The notes under the pieces are model-generated. The model had not been told where the DNA came from and did not search any database. It saw only the letters and a program-made list of their open reading frames with translations. 64,000 nucleotides of DNA, from NCBI RefSeq assembly GCF_037969725.1, contig NZ_CP150203.1:6439501-6503500 (forward strand), written 5' to 3'. This DNA is from Paenibacillus sp. FSL W8-0426 (GTDB lineage Bacteria; Bacillota; Bacilli; Paenibacillales; Paenibacillaceae). This document shows, piece after piece, positions 16,597-24,899 of the stretch (the first letter of the stretch is position 1; every line of letters starts with the position of its first letter). The position numbers were made by a program, and so were the translations under genes.

Positions 16597-18060
16597 TTAA
16601 TCTTGTTGCCCTGTAGGCATATGTGCGGAAATATCTACGCCAAGCCCATGGGCAAGTCGACCACCCAATTGCGCGTCCGCCCGGAAGAAATGACACAGTG
16701 CACGCATCTGGATCTGCACAGGAACTCCCTTAAGGTCATTTACAAGATTGCTCAAGAGATTCTGTTGCTCTTGTGGCGTATACGAACGGAACAGCTCGCC
16801 AGCTTGTGTGTAATCATCCGTCTTTTCAATCCGTTCCCGAGTCACGTTCCCTTGCAGCGGCGCCTCGCTATCCCGATACGCCGGATCTTCCTTCGGAGTA
16901 TCTTCATAGCTGTTCGGCTCGTAGTTTACCGGAGACGGGTTCTGGTTCACGTTCATCAGACCGTCGCGCTGGTAATTGCGAACCGGTGCGTAAGGGCAAT
17001 TCACCGGAATTTGCATATAATTCGGTCCCAATCTGTGCCGCTGCGTATCCGGATAAGAAAACAGGCGGCCCTGCAGCAATTTGTCTTCGGAAGGTTCGAT
17101 TCCCGGAACCACCACGCTTGGAGAAAATGCAGCCTGCTCCACTTCGGCAAAGAAATTTTGCGGATTGCGATTCAAGGTCATCGTTCCTACGGGACGGAAC
17201 GGAATGACATCCTCCGGCCATGTTTTAGTCGGGTCCAACGGGTCAAAGGCGAAATCGTCCATCTGCTCCGGCGTCAACAGCTGCACCATGAGCCTCCACT
17301 GAGGGAAGTCGCCATTTTTGATGTGATCGTACAGGTCGCGGGTCGCATGGTTGAAATCCTGCCCCTGCACTTGCGCGGCCTCTTCACGGGAGAACGTGCG
17401 AACGCCTTGCAACGACTCCCATTTGTATTTGACATAATGAACCTTGCCCTCTGCGTTGATCCATTTGAAGGCATGCACGCTGAATCCGTCCATTTGCCGG
17501 TAGTTGGCCGGCGTGCCGAGATCGGAGAATAACCAGGTAAGCATATGCGTGGATTCGGGCGATAGCGTCATGAAGTCCCAATACCGGGACGGGTCCTGGA
17601 TGTTCGTATCCGGGGCCGGCTTAAGCGAATGGACCATATCGGGGAACTTTATCGCATCCCGGATGAAGAACACCGGCAAGTGATTGCCCACGATGTCGTA
17701 GTTCCCTTCCTTCGTATACAACTTTACGGCAAAACCGCGCGGGTCACGCGCCGTCTCCGGCGAACCCGTGCCATGGATGACCGTGGAGAAACGAACCAGC
17801 ACCGGTGTCTCGGTACCCGGCTCCTGCAGGAAATCCGCCTTCGTGAATTCCTTCATGCTCTCTTCCAGCCTGAATACGCCATGGGCTCCTGCACCTCTGG
17901 CATGCACGACGCGTTCCGGAATCCGCTCCCGGTCAAAGTGAGCAATTTTCTCGATCAGGTGGTAATCCTCCAATAATGTGGGGCCCCTTCTCCCTGCGGT
18001 GCGCGAGTTTTGGTTGTCTCCTACCGGTGCGCCTTGGTTGGTGGTCAAACGTTCTGTCAT
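16597..18060 (-). CDS. katA: Heme catalase, small-subunit type
   Basis: The 487-residue enzyme breaks down hydrogen peroxide in the cytoplasm. Visible catalytic elements are ERVVHARGAGAHG with distal His53, VGNHLPVFFIRDA with Asn126, and RLFSYPDTQRHRLGPNY with Tyr336 as proximal heme ligand. Length and motifs fit the clade 3 monofunctional catalases such as Bacillus KatA. The ATG at 18060 has AAGGAGGAG upstream. A PerR-type box lies about 100 bp before the start and a perR-like gene is next but one, so peroxide induction by PerR is very likely. Confidence 0.97.
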   Translation of the reverse strand: MTERLTTNQGAPVGDNQNSRTAGRRGPTLLEDYHLIEKIAHFDRERIPERVVHARGAGAHGVFRLEESMKEFTKADFLQEPGTETPVLVRFSTVIHGTGSPETARDPRGFAVKLYTKEGNYDIVGNHLPVFFIRDAIKFPDMVHSLKPAPDTNIQDPSRYWDFMTLSPESTHMLTWLFSDLGTPANYRQMDGFSVHAFKWINAEGKVHYVKYKWESLQGVRTFSREEAAQVQGQDFNHATRDLYDHIKNGDFPQWRLMVQLLTPEQMDDFAFDPLDPTKTWPEDVIPFRPVGTMTLNRNPQNFFAEVEQAAFSPSVVVPGIEPSEDKLLQGRLFSYPDTQRHRLGPNYMQIPVNCPYAPVRNYQRDGLMNVNQNPSPVNYEPNSYEDTPKEDPAYRDSEAPLQGNVTRERIEKTDDYTQAGELFRSYTPQEQQNLLSNLVNDLKGVPVQIQMRALCHFFRADAQLGGRLAHGLGVDISAHMPTGQQD

Positions 18061-18158
18061 ATCATGCTCCTCCTTATTCAGTCATTATCATGTGGGGTAT
18101 GCCACGCCATGGGTGTATATCAAATTCATATGCAAATGGGTCGCATTTGAATGTACAT

Positions 18159-18173
18159 TTAGACTAGATCTAA
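18159..18173. promoter_or_regulatory. PerR-type box upstream of katA
   Basis: TTAGACTAGATCTAA is a 15-bp imperfect palindrome of the TTA-AAT-N-ATT-TAA Per box class. Its complement matches the box before dps at 13 of 15 positions. It lies about 100 bp upstream of the katA start codon on the minus-strand transcript. Confidence 0.75.
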
Positions 18174-18292
18174 CTGTTAAATCGATTCTAACATGTACCC
18201 TATCGGCTTGCATGAGATTCGCATGAGTTTACGATGAGATTTGGGCGTTCTTCATGAATGAAACATGAGCATGGATATGGGCAAAAAAAAGA

Positions 18293-18306
18293 GCGGACTA
18301 ATCCGC
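18293..18306 (-). terminator. Short terminator overlapping the stop codon of the response-regulator gene
   Basis: On the minus strand GCGGA-TTAG-TCCGC is followed by TCTTTTTTTT. The stop codon TAG lies in the loop. The stem is only five pairs, so termination may be partial. Confidence 0.6.
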
Positions 18307-19104
18307 CAGGCGGTAGCCCACTCCTCTTACCGTTACGATATATTGCGGGGAAGCCGCGTTATCCCCCAGCTTTTTGCGCAAGCTTTTGATATGCACATCC
18401 ACCACGTTGCTTCCTCCGGTAAAGTCCGTTTCCCAAATGTCGCTGAGCATTTCCTCGCGAGAGATGACCGCGCCTTTGGCATCGATGAGCTTCACCAGCA
18501 AATCGTACTCCGTTTTCGTCAAATGAATGCGGGTGTTATCCCGCTGCACGCTCATCTTCTCTCGATCCAGCCATAAATCCTTGAAGCCGATGCGATGATC
18601 CTCCTCCGGCAAAAACGCGCGTTTGGGCAATACCGGACTATTGCCGATCATGCGCTGTACGCGGTAAAGCGCCTCCTGCGGACGGGCCGGCCAGACCAGC
18701 AATTCCTCCTGCAGCATTGGCCCGCTGGCGTTGCCGATCATATTTTCCCCAACCAGGTACAAACAAGGCGTAACATGTTCCGCCTCGCGGTTCAAGCGGC
18801 TGCTGATGCCGGCAAAAGCATCGATGGTTCCAGCCACGGACAGATCGTAGATCAACAGGTCAAATACAAGACGTTCGTGCAGATCCGGTTCCCACCGGTG
18901 AAATACCAGCACATCAAAGCAGCTGTCGGTCAGTGCTTTGACGAGTTCATGCACCTGGCCCGGCATCGGGCTAATCAGAATGACGCGCCGCGTAACGGGG
19001 CATGCCTCTACCATAGGCACTTGTTCGGACAAAGCCGGCTTGACCCGCAGCGGCAAACGGCGACCGGACAGCTTTATTTTCACTTGCCCCGTTTGTTCCT
19101 GCAT
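18298..19104 (-). CDS. Atypical OmpR-type winged-helix regulator with degenerate receiver domain
   Basis: The C-terminal third (residues about 170-268) is a clear OmpR/PhoB winged helix: IHLTKTEYDLLVKLIDAKGAVISREEMLSDIW and NVVDVHIKSLRKKLG...VRGVGYRL. Residues about 36-140 look like a receiver (RRVILISPMPGQ, FDLLIYDLSVAG), but the paired acidic residues after the first strand are missing, so normal phosphorylation is doubtful. No histidine kinase gene is adjacent. I start it at 19104 (MQEQTG) because GGAGGTG lies ten bases upstream, inside the perR-like gene; the two genes overlap by 25 bp and are therefore coupled. It probably acts in the same oxidative-stress circuit (inference). Confidence 0.85.
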   Translation of the reverse strand: MQEQTGQVKIKLSGRRLPLRVKPALSEQVPMVEACPVTRRVILISPMPGQVHELVKALTDSCFDVLVFHRWEPDLHERLVFDLLIYDLSVAGTIDAFAGISSRLNREAEHVTPCLYLVGENMIGNASGPMLQEELLVWPARPQEALYRVQRMIGNSPVLPKRAFLPEEDHRIGFKDLWLDREKMSVQRDNTRIHLTKTEYDLLVKLIDAKGAVISREEMLSDIWETDFTGGSNVVDVHIKSLRKKLGDNAASPQYIVTVRGVGYRLAD

Positions 19105-19475
19105 TCTTCGCAGACACCTCCAAAGACCACGTGAGCATGGTCGATTGCATACCCGGTTTCGTCGGCCACCTGCTTCAACCATTCGGGTGGAACCACGGTC
19201 ATGACTTCATCCACTTTGCCGCACATTTCGCACATAATATGTTGGTGGTCATCCATCCGGGCATCGTAGCGGCTTGCCGCTTCTCCCAGCTTCAGCTCGC
19301 GAATCAGTTCCTTCTCGGTCAAATACCGCAGCGAGTTATACACCGTGCCGTAAGCAAGGTTATATCCCTGCTCCACCAATCGGTTCATGACGTCCGCCGC
19401 AGTCGGATGATCTTCCGAGTGGCGAACCACATCGTAAACAGCCTGTCGTTGTATCGTCAAATTTAACGTTCTCAC
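19080..19475 (-). CDS. perR: Fur-family peroxide-responsive repressor (PerR-like)
   Basis: The 131-residue protein has the Fur winged helix (DHPTAADVMNRL, AYGTVYNSLRYLTEKELI) and two CxxC pairs (Cys82/85, Cys122/125) for structural zinc. The regulatory site residues of PerR are present: His23, Asp71 in ASRYD, His77, His79 and Asp89; an Asp rather than Glu in ASRYD favours PerR over Fur. I prefer GTG at 19475, seven bases after AAAGGAG; the ATG two codons earlier is too close to that site. The N-terminus is then some residues shorter than Bacillus PerR. A PerR-type box covers its own promoter, and similar boxes precede katA and dps. Confidence 0.88.
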   Translation of the reverse strand: MRTLNLTIQRQAVYDVVRHSEDHPTAADVMNRLVEQGYNLAYGTVYNSLRYLTEKELIRELKLGEAASRYDARMDDHQHIMCEMCGKVDEVMTVVPPEWLKQVADETGYAIDHAHVVFGGVCEECRNKRGK

Positions 19476-19572
19476 AGCCATTCTCCTTTACTCTATCCAT
19501 TCAAACCGCCCAAAGTTCACATAACTTCAAGCGGCCATTATATTGTTTTGAATCATCATAATCAATTTCAAT

Positions 19573-19610
19573 TTAGATTAAGTATAAATCTTTATATACA
19601 AAAAAGTCAA
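19573..19610 (-). promoter_or_regulatory. perR promoter with overlapping PerR-type box
   Basis: On the minus strand TTGACT (19605-19610), 18 bp, TATACT (19581-19586). The box TTAGATTAAGTATAA (plus strand, 19573-19587) covers the -10 element, as expected for autorepression. Confidence 0.78.
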
Positions 19611-19750
19611 CAAAGCCTACGTTTTCGGTAATCCCTGCCCTTTTTCAACGTTTTTCACCACCATCCGCCTCTATATCGCGGGATAATATGGTTCGCCACC
19701 AGCCCTTTTTTCATATAGAATAAAAGAATGTGCGCTGAGAGGAGGAGAGT

Positions 19751-20872
19751 TTGTTGATAAGCACTTTTTTCGTAAATGTCTGTGTCATGATCACCTTTAT
19801 GTACATATCGGGAATCCTTGCTAAATTTTATGGTATTCGCATTTCCGAGCCTTCGATCCGTACCCAGCTCATCGGAGGCCTATTGTTCGGAATCTATGGC
19901 ACGGTGCTTATGAACTACTCTTTCCCTTTGAACGAAACGACCATCGTTGATCTGCGCCATCTTGCCGTCGTTACCGCTGCCGTATATGTCGGCGGCATGG
20001 CTTCAGTTGTGTCCGGGCTTGTCATTGCCTTGCTGCGCATCGTCTTGTTTGGCGTGTCCTCTTCTGCCATCGACTCGGCTTTTGTCTTGACGATCATCGG
20101 ACTGACGGGCGTATATTTCCATTATGCCTCCTGGGCCAGATTAACCAAAATCATAACCATGAACCTGCTGGGCATGTCGCTCATCTTTATTATCCTGATC
20201 ATGAACACGTCAAGCATGAATTCGTTGATGAAAGTGTATCCGCTGCAGATGGCCATCTCCTTTATCGGGGGATTGTTCATTTATGTCATCGCGGAATTTA
20301 TCAATAAATCGAATGAACTGCTGTTCCAATTGGAACGGCGGGCCTCCACGGACCATCTGACCAACCTGGGCAACCGCAGGCAGTTCGAAAAATCGCTGGA
20401 ACTCCAGCTTCAGCAAGCCAGGCAGCATAACCAATATCTCTCGCTTCTCGCCATCGACATCGACCGTTTCAAAAAAATAAACGACAGCTACGGCCATAGT
20501 TCAGGGGACGCCGTATTGAAGCAAATCGGGCAATTGCTCCTGAACCAGGCGAGGCCGACCGACCTCGTTTCACGAAACGGCGGCGAGGAATTCGCCGTAT
20601 TGTTGATAGACTGCAATGCACATCAGGCCATGGCCATTGCAGAGCGCATCAGGCATGCCGTCGAAAAATACGTATTCGCCCTGCCTGACGGCAGCACCGT
20701 TCGCCTCACCGTGTCCATAGGCGTTGCCGTCTTTCCGGATCATTGCGACGAATACGATGACAACGACCTCTTCGAACACGCGGACCGTGCATTGTATGAG
20801 GCCAAAAATACCGGCCGGAACAGAGTATGCTCCATTCCGAAGCCGATCGAACTGCAAACCGGCGAGTGCTGA
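19751..20872 (+). CDS. Membrane-bound diguanylate cyclase (5TM receptor plus GGDEF)
   Basis: Residues 1-185 contain about six hydrophobic helices of the 5TMR-LYT type (GGLLFGIYGTVLMNYSFPL, VVTAAVYVGGMASVVSGL), and residues about 195-365 are a GGDEF domain with STDHLTNLGNRRQF, IDIDRFKKINDSYGHSSGDAVLK and an active-site GGEEF (277-281). An RPTD I-site (268-271) lies five residues before the GGEEF, so product inhibition by c-di-GMP is likely. The gene makes c-di-GMP in response to an unknown membrane signal. The start is TTG at 19751 (or the TTG next to it) after GGAGGAGAG. It is a single-gene unit closed by a terminator. Confidence 0.92.
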   Translation: MLISTFFVNVCVMITFMYISGILAKFYGIRISEPSIRTQLIGGLLFGIYGTVLMNYSFPLNETTIVDLRHLAVVTAAVYVGGMASVVSGLVIALLRIVLFGVSSSAIDSAFVLTIIGLTGVYFHYASWARLTKIITMNLLGMSLIFIILIMNTSSMNSLMKVYPLQMAISFIGGLFIYVIAEFINKSNELLFQLERRASTDHLTNLGNRRQFEKSLELQLQQARQHNQYLSLLAIDIDRFKKINDSYGHSSGDAVLKQIGQLLLNQARPTDLVSRNGGEEFAVLLIDCNAHQAMAIAERIRHAVEKYVFALPDGSTVRLTVSIGVAVFPDHCDEYDDNDLFEHADRALYEAKNTGRNRVCSIPKPIELQTGEC

Positions 20873-20892
20873 CCCGCCCGAAACAAATATGA

Positions 20893-20927
20893 AGGGATAC
20901 CCCGAGACTGGCGCTCGGGGTATCCCT
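20893..20927 (+). terminator. Terminator after the diguanylate cyclase gene
   Basis: The stem AGGGATACCCCGAG/CTCGGGGTATCCCT is followed by TTTTCG on the plus strand. On the minus strand it also follows the convergent aldo/keto reductase gene, so it may serve both. Confidence 0.9.
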
Positions 20928-20968
20928 TTTTCGATCGTTTAGAGGCCGATCACGCCTTTATGCGCAAA

Positions 20969-21907
20969 TCAGGCCAAAATGCGTTCAATTTCGCCGATGA
21001 TTTCCGCGTCCAGTTTGATGCCTGAAGCTGCCGCGTTTTCTTTGACCTGTTCAGGACGGCTTGCTCCCACGAGCGCGCTGGACACGTTACTTTGGCGCAA
21101 AATCCAGGCCAAGGCCAGCTGCCCCACTTTGATCTCCAGTTTGTTCGCAAGCTCGATGAGCCGATTCACTTTGGCGATCTTGTCGGCATTGATTTTGCCT
21201 TCGTCCCAACCCAGCTTCGCAGCCCGGCTGTTCTCCGGAATGTCGGATACGGATGTGTATTTGCCCGTCAGCAAGCCTTGAGCCAACGGCGAATATACTA
21301 CTTGTCCGATGCCTTTGCGCTCGCCGAGCGGAATGATCTCTTTCTCAATGTAACGATCAAACATGTTGTATACAGGTTGGTTCACAACGATATGATCCAG
21401 CAGCAAACGATCTGCCGTGCCCAGCGCGGCCTCCATCTGCGCTGCCGTCCACTGGCTGACGCCCACGTACAGCACTTTGCCATGACGCACGAGATCATCG
21501 AGTGCACGCAGCGTTTCTTCGATCGGCGTCTCCTCGTGATAGCGGTGGCAATAATATATATCTACATATTCAGTTCCTAACCGTTTCAGGCTGGCCTCGC
21601 ACTGCTCCATGATGTGCTTCCGGGACAAGCCCTGGTCATTGGGGCCGTCGCCCATTTTGCCGAACACCTTGGTGGCCAGAACGTATGAATCGCGTGGACG
21701 TGCTTTTAGCGTCTGTCCAAGCAGCTCCTCTGCCGCTCCGCGCTCATACACATTCGCTGTATCGAAAAAGTTAATGCCCTCATCGAATGCGGTTTCAATG
21801 GAGCGAACCGCGTTCTCGCGTTCCACATACCCGCCATATGTCAGCCAGCTGCCAAGGCTGATCTCGCTTACTTTAAGTCCGCTTTTGCCCAGTCTGCGAT
21901 ATTCCAT
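20969..21907 (-). CDS. Aldo/keto reductase
   Basis: The 312-residue NADPH-dependent reductase has the family motifs MEYRRLGKSGLKVSEISLGSW, FDTANVYERGAAEELLG (catalytic Asp and Tyr), VLATKVFG (Lys) and YVDIYYCHRYHEETPIEETLRALDDLV (His). The channel-like motifs resemble the voltage-gated K+ channel beta subunit/YghZ branch. The substrate is unknown. I start at 21907 because the protein then begins with the family motif and GAGGAGG lies upstream; the open frame extends 42 codons further. It stands alone, convergent with the diguanylate cyclase and divergent from nrdD. Confidence 0.92.
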   Translation of the reverse strand: MEYRRLGKSGLKVSEISLGSWLTYGGYVERENAVRSIETAFDEGINFFDTANVYERGAAEELLGQTLKARPRDSYVLATKVFGKMGDGPNDQGLSRKHIMEQCEASLKRLGTEYVDIYYCHRYHEETPIEETLRALDDLVRHGKVLYVGVSQWTAAQMEAALGTADRLLLDHIVVNQPVYNMFDRYIEKEIIPLGERKGIGQVVYSPLAQGLLTGKYTSVSDIPENSRAAKLGWDEGKINADKIAKVNRLIELANKLEIKVGQLALAWILRQSNVSSALVGASRPEQVKENAAASGIKLDAEIIGEIERILA

Positions 21908-22100
21908 TGATTCTACATCCTCCTCATGCAATAGGTTATGGATAAAGTTCCCTTTCCATTTTACCGCACATTGCGCAAATAAACAGTCCAAAGTTGTCCA
22001 TGAACCCAATAGGGTCATGTTCATAGGCGGCATCCATCTTCAAATTCGAAATTTTTTTATCCGTGCAGCGATGGGGAATACGGCTCCCGAGGGCGAGACA

Positions 22101-22118
22101 GTGTGATTATCCTCACAC
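22101..22118. promoter_or_regulatory. Fnr/Crp-type dyad upstream of nrdD
   Basis: GTGTGATTATCCTCACAC is a perfect dyad containing TGTGA-N6-TCACA, the recognition sequence of Bacillus Fnr and the Crp family. It lies 103 bp before the nrdD start codon, ahead of the NrdR-type boxes, and fits anaerobic activation. Confidence 0.75.
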
Positions 22119-22124
22119 CCAAAA

Positions 22125-22172
22125 AGCCTATATATAGTTTATAAATAGGTAATGTTCATCTATATCTAGTAT
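22125..22172. promoter_or_regulatory. Two NrdR-type boxes upstream of nrdD
   Basis: CTATATATAG (22128-22137) and CTATATCTAG (22160-22169) match the core of the NrdR box. They are 32 bp apart, three helical turns, which is the usual arrangement of paired NrdR sites at nrd promoters. The nrdR gene itself is not in this window. Confidence 0.78.
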
Positions 22173-22220
22173 TCAACGACATAACTTTATAGATCAATGG
22201 ATTATGGGAGGAATTTTGAT

Positions 22221-24182
22221 ATGAGTACGCTTGAACGCGTTGCCCCGCCGTCCCCGGACCTGCTGTCCGATCTCGGGCGGCGAATCATCGGTGCGGAGGA
22301 TGCGGATACACTTCGGGAAAATGCCAACCTCAATGGCGATTCCTTCAGCGGAAAAATGAGCAGGCTCGGTTCGGAAACGGCGAAATGGCATGCCATGCGC
22401 CACGTACTGCCCCGGGAGCTGTCCGAAGCGGTGGAGAACGGCGATCTGTACGTGCACGATCTGGACCAATACGCGCTTGGAACGACGAACTGCATATTCA
22501 TTCCGTTTGACCGGCTGCTCGCTTCCGGTTTCAACACGGGCAACGGCTCGGTGCGTACTCCGCAAACGATCATGTCGGCCATGGCGCTGGTTGCGATCAT
22601 TTTCCAGTCCCAGCAAAACAGCCAATACGGCGGCGTCTCGGCCAACAAAATCGACTGGGACCTGGCGCCTTACGTACAGCGCTCCTTCCGCAAGCATTAC
22701 CGCAAAGGACAGCGGCTGTTCGGGGAACAGGCCGCGATCGGGGACGAGCAGCTGCATCTGGATAGCGAGCAGGCACAGCGCGCCTGCCCGAAAGCCTATG
22801 CGTTCGCCTGCGAAGAAACAGAGCAGGAGACGGGACAGGCCGCCGAGTCGCTGATCCACAATCTGAACACGATGAGCAGCCGGGCCGGCGGGCAGATTCC
22901 GTTCACGTCGCTCAACTACGGGCTGTGCACGTCCGCCGAGGGCCGCCTCGTTTCCCGGTCGCTGCTGGAAGCGACCATCCGCGGGCTGGGGAACGGCGAG
23001 ACGCCTGTGTTCCCGCAGCATATTTTCCAGTGCAAGCAAGGCATCAACCAGGCCGAAGGAGAGCCGAATTACGATCTGTTCCGGCTCGCGATCACCTGCT
23101 CGTCACGGCGGATGTATCCCAATTTCGTCAATGTCGATGCCTCCTTCAACTTGCCGTATTACCGGCCGGAGGACCCCGATACGATCATTGCAACCATGGG
23201 CTGCCGGACGCGCACGCTGGCCGATCGTTTCGGGCGCAACCGCCAGAGCGGCAAAGGCAACCTGTCCTTTAATACGATCAATCTCGTTAAATTGGGCATT
23301 CGCTTTGGCATTTGCCAGGGCACTCGGGCCGTCGCCGACCGCAGCGGATTCTATGAGGCGCTCGACTCCGTTATGCGCAATGCGGTTCGCGGGCTGCTGC
23401 ACCGTTACCGCATTCAGACCGGCCAGCCCGCCAAAGCGTCGGACTTCATGATGCGGGAAGGCGTATGGGAAGGCGGCGAACGCCTTGCGCCGGATGAACC
23501 GGTGGCCGACCTGCTGAAGCACGGTACGTTGTCCGTCGGTTTCATCGGGCTTGCGGAATGCATGACGGCGATGTATGGCCGCCATCATGGACAGGACCCG
23601 AGCATCCACCAGGAAGCGCTGAACGTCATCCGCACGATGCGGGAGTTCTGTGATCGCATGAGCGACGCCCATAACCTGAATATTACGTTGTTCGCAACAC
23701 CTGCGGAGGGCCTTTCCGGCAAATTCACCAAAATCGACCGGGCCAACTATGGCCTGATCGAAGGCATCAACGATCGCGAATACTACACCAACTCGTTCCA
23801 CGTTCCGGTCTACCACGCGTTGCCGGCCTATCGCAAAATCGAACTGGAGGCCCCGTTCCATGCGTTATGCAATGCCGGAGCGATCTCCTATATCGAGTTG
23901 GACGGCAATGTACGTGCCAACACGACCGCGTTTCAACGCATCGTGCAATTTGCCCTTGCCCAGGATATCGGCTACTTCTCCATCAACCACCCGATCGACC
24001 ACTGCACAGGATGCGGTTATGAGGGGGTCATCGGCGCAGTTTGCCCAGGCTGCCAGGCCCATGAGGATCAGGTACATATCCAGCGCTTGCGCCGGGTGAC
24101 CGGTTACCTGACCGGGGACTATAAAGTGCGCTTCAATGCCGCGAAGCAGGCCGAGGTCCGGGATCGGGTGAAGCATAAATGA
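22221..24182 (+). CDS. nrdD: Anaerobic (class III) ribonucleoside-triphosphate reductase
   Basis: The 653-residue protein reduces NTPs to dNTPs without oxygen. It has NANLNGDSFSGKMSRLGSE, HDLDQYALGTTNC and PNFVNVDASFNLPYY of the barrel, a four-cysteine zinc site CTGCGY...CPGC (595-611), and RRVTGYL with the radical Gly628 near the C-terminus. I start at 22221 (MSTLERV) because GGGAGG precedes it. The usual N-terminal ATP-cone of about 90 residues is missing, so allosteric activity control by ATP/dATP must be absent or different. It overlaps nrdG by the ATGA arrangement, and carries Fnr- and NrdR-type sites upstream. Confidence 0.95.
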   Translation: MSTLERVAPPSPDLLSDLGRRIIGAEDADTLRENANLNGDSFSGKMSRLGSETAKWHAMRHVLPRELSEAVENGDLYVHDLDQYALGTTNCIFIPFDRLLASGFNTGNGSVRTPQTIMSAMALVAIIFQSQQNSQYGGVSANKIDWDLAPYVQRSFRKHYRKGQRLFGEQAAIGDEQLHLDSEQAQRACPKAYAFACEETEQETGQAAESLIHNLNTMSSRAGGQIPFTSLNYGLCTSAEGRLVSRSLLEATIRGLGNGETPVFPQHIFQCKQGINQAEGEPNYDLFRLAITCSSRRMYPNFVNVDASFNLPYYRPEDPDTIIATMGCRTRTLADRFGRNRQSGKGNLSFNTINLVKLGIRFGICQGTRAVADRSGFYEALDSVMRNAVRGLLHRYRIQTGQPAKASDFMMREGVWEGGERLAPDEPVADLLKHGTLSVGFIGLAECMTAMYGRHHGQDPSIHQEALNVIRTMREFCDRMSDAHNLNITLFATPAEGLSGKFTKIDRANYGLIEGINDREYYTNSFHVPVYHALPAYRKIELEAPFHALCNAGAISYIELDGNVRANTTAFQRIVQFALAQDIGYFSINHPIDHCTGCGYEGVIGAVCPGCQAHEDQVHIQRLRRVTGYLTGDYKVRFNAAKQAEVRDRVKHK

Positions 24183-24688
24183 ACCTGTTCGGCTATATCC
24201 CCGAATCGGTCAATGAGGGACCGGGTCTAAGGGCTGTACTGTTCATCAGCGGATGCCGCCATGCCTGCCCGGGCTGCTTCAGCCCGGACTCGTGGAGCTT
24301 TCGGGCAGGAGAGCCTTTTACGGCAGAGCGGCAGCGGCAGATTTTGCAGGAAATCGCGGACCATCCGCTGCTGGAAGGAGTTACGTTATGCGGCGGCGAT
24401 CCTTTTTTCTCCGCAGCGGAATGCAGCGCATGGGTACGTGAGCTTCGTACTGTCAGGCCGGACCTTAGCGTGTGGGCGTATACCGGATTCGTCTACGATG
24501 AACTGATCGCCGACCCGGCAAGAGCCGAGCTTGCCCGGCTGTGCGATGCGATCATCGACGGCCCTTATCTGGCCGCAGAACGGGACATTTCGCTGCCTTA
24601 CCGCGGCAGCCGAAATCAACGGATCATTGACGTAAAAGCCACCTTGGCCAGCAATCACATCGTTATAATGCAGACGGATGCATTGTAA
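24179..24688 (+). CDS. nrdG: Anaerobic ribonucleotide reductase activating protein (radical SAM)
   Basis: The 169-residue radical SAM enzyme has GCRHACPGC with Cys26, Cys30 and Cys33 (CxxxCxxC) for the [4Fe-4S] cluster, and VTLCGGDPFF for SAM binding. It generates the glycyl radical on NrdD. Its start codon overlaps the nrdD stop codon. VNEGPGLRAVLFISGC is typical of NrdG. Length is normal. Confidence 0.96.
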   Translation: MNLFGYIPESVNEGPGLRAVLFISGCRHACPGCFSPDSWSFRAGEPFTAERQRQILQEIADHPLLEGVTLCGGDPFFSAAECSAWVRELRTVRPDLSVWAYTGFVYDELIADPARAELARLCDAIIDGPYLAAERDISLPYRGSRNQRIIDVKATLASNHIVIMQTDAL

Positions 24689-24811
24689 CGGTGTTTTTTT
24701 GTTTAATTATTGCATTGGCATAGCACCATTGATCCGCCCTGAACGAAACCAACCCCGACAGCTGAAACATTTTGGGCAAAAGACTGGTTACGCCGGAGGA
24801 ACGGTAAGGAC

Positions 24812-24858
24812 GGCAAAAAGGCAGAGCCCCTGACTGCAGGAGCTGCTGCCTTTTTGCC
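24812..24858. terminator. Bidirectional terminator between nrdG and the GH3 gene
   Basis: A perfect 13-bp stem GGCAAAAAGGCAG/CTGCCTTTTTGCC has T-runs in both directions and lies between two convergent genes. The 24689-24811 stretch before it shows no gene. Confidence 0.8.
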
Positions 24859-24899
24859 TCGGCATATGACGCCTTGATGATGAATAACTAAAAATTCGG

